A DNA stretch of 6,469 bases from Bacteroidales bacterium (GTDB taxonomy: Bacteria > Bacteroidota > Bacteroidia > Bacteroidales > UBA4181), in assembly GCA_028700615.1 (NCBI GenBank), contig JAQVSH010000108.1:1-6469 (forward strand), in the 5' to 3' direction. The number at the start of each line of letters is the position of its first letter. Position 1 is the first letter of the stretch. This document shows positions 6,056 through 6,469 of this stretch, in pieces. The notes under the pieces were generated by a model that saw only the letters and a program-made list of their open reading frames with translations, searched no databases and had not been told where the DNA came from. The position numbers were made by a program, and so were the translations under genes.

Positions 6056-6469
6056 ATGAACCGAACATTTCTTCTCATAGCACTGGCCTTCAACCTCCAC
6101 CTTTCAAATGTCAACGCACAACTGACCCTTGAAGCCTGTCAGGAAAAAGCCAGACTGAATTACCCCCTGATCAAACAATACGGATTGATTGAAGAAGCGG
6201 AAGAATACAACTTATCCAATGCCTCCAGAGGTTATCTCCCGCAGATCAGCCTTTCTGCCAAAGTCACCTATCAGTCGGAAGTTACGGAGATCCCCGTTAG
6301 TATGCCCGGGGTAGAAGGCCTGAACAAAGGACAGTATCAGGCTGTTGCGGAAGTAAACCAAATTCTTTGGGACGGCGGAGTCATTCAGGCTCAAAAGAAA
6401 CTCACCAAAACTTCGACTGAAGTGGACAAGCAAAAAACGGAAGTAGATCTTTTTGCTCTCAGGGATAGG
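6056..6469 (+). CDS. TolC-family outer membrane efflux protein, N-terminal part (truncated by window end)
   Basis: The first 138 codons are present and the frame is open to the last base. An N-terminal signal peptide runs from MNRTFLLIALAF to NVNA, with likely cleavage before Gln22 in the NAQ sequence common in Bacteroidota. The mature start, LTLEACQEKARLNYPLIKQ, matches the opening 'LTL--C---A--N-P-' of TolC/OEP channel proteins. ASRGYLPQISLSAKVTYQSE is the 'A---ylP-l-l---y' strand, and VNQILWDGGVIQAQKK is the typical 'Q-(L/I)WDGG' turn before the long periplasmic helix. It would form a trimeric outer-membrane and periplasmic tunnel for export with a periplasmic adaptor and an inner-membrane pump, which usually follow and would lie beyond the window. 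It starts 58 bases after the tetR-type gene with no terminator between, so cotranscription is likely. Confidence 0.9.
   Translation, partial: MNRTFLLIALAFNLHLSNVNAQLTLEACQEKARLNYPLIKQYGLIEEAEEYNLSNASRGYLPQISLSAKVTYQSEVTEIPVSMPGVEGLNKGQYQAVAEVNQILWDGGVIQAQKKLTKTSTEVDKQKTEVDLFALRDR

Overview
The window looks like chromosomal DNA from a member of the Bacteroidota, probably an anaerobe or facultative anaerobe. Four things support this. Elements matching the Bacteroidota -7 consensus TAnnTTTG lie upstream of the tRNA and of the ABC operon. Most start codons lack a Shine-Dalgarno sequence. The last gene has a signal peptide ending in NAQ, and the tRNA has no encoded CCA. All recognised genes are on the + strand, and there are no transposases, CRISPR arrays or phage genes.

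Layout. (1) Positions 1-142 hold the C-terminal end of a PfkB-type sugar kinase, most like the heptose-7-phosphate kinase (RfaE/HldE domain I) family. (2) A tRNA-Pro(CGG) follows with its own promoter-like element and intrinsic terminator (about 154-298). (3) A two-gene operon (385-1912) encodes a DrrA-type ABC ATPase and an ABC-2 permease, and ends in a strong hairpin terminator. (4) A leader of roughly 300 nt carries a cobalamin (B12) riboswitch aptamer (2146-2321), a small downstream hairpin and a terminator-like hairpin (2351-2395). It precedes nrdD-nrdG (2447-5217), the class III oxygen-sensitive ribonucleotide reductase and its radical-SAM activase. (5) A TetR-family regulator (5377-5997) is preceded by a three-half-site palindromic element. 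A TolC-family outer membrane protein gene follows and runs off the window end, which is the usual start of an RND-type or other tripartite efflux operon.

How the parts fit. The clearest regulatory circuit is the B12 riboswitch in front of a B12-independent ribonucleotide reductase. When cobalamin is plentiful, nrdDG should be turned down, presumably because a B12-dependent class II enzyme encoded elsewhere takes over. This logic is known for RNR genes in other bacteria, so it is a good example of a described principle rather than a new system. The second circuit is a probable autoregulated TetR-TolC efflux operon. I see no strong evidence for an undescribed system; the most checkable details are the riboswitch expression platform and the layout of the TetR operator.
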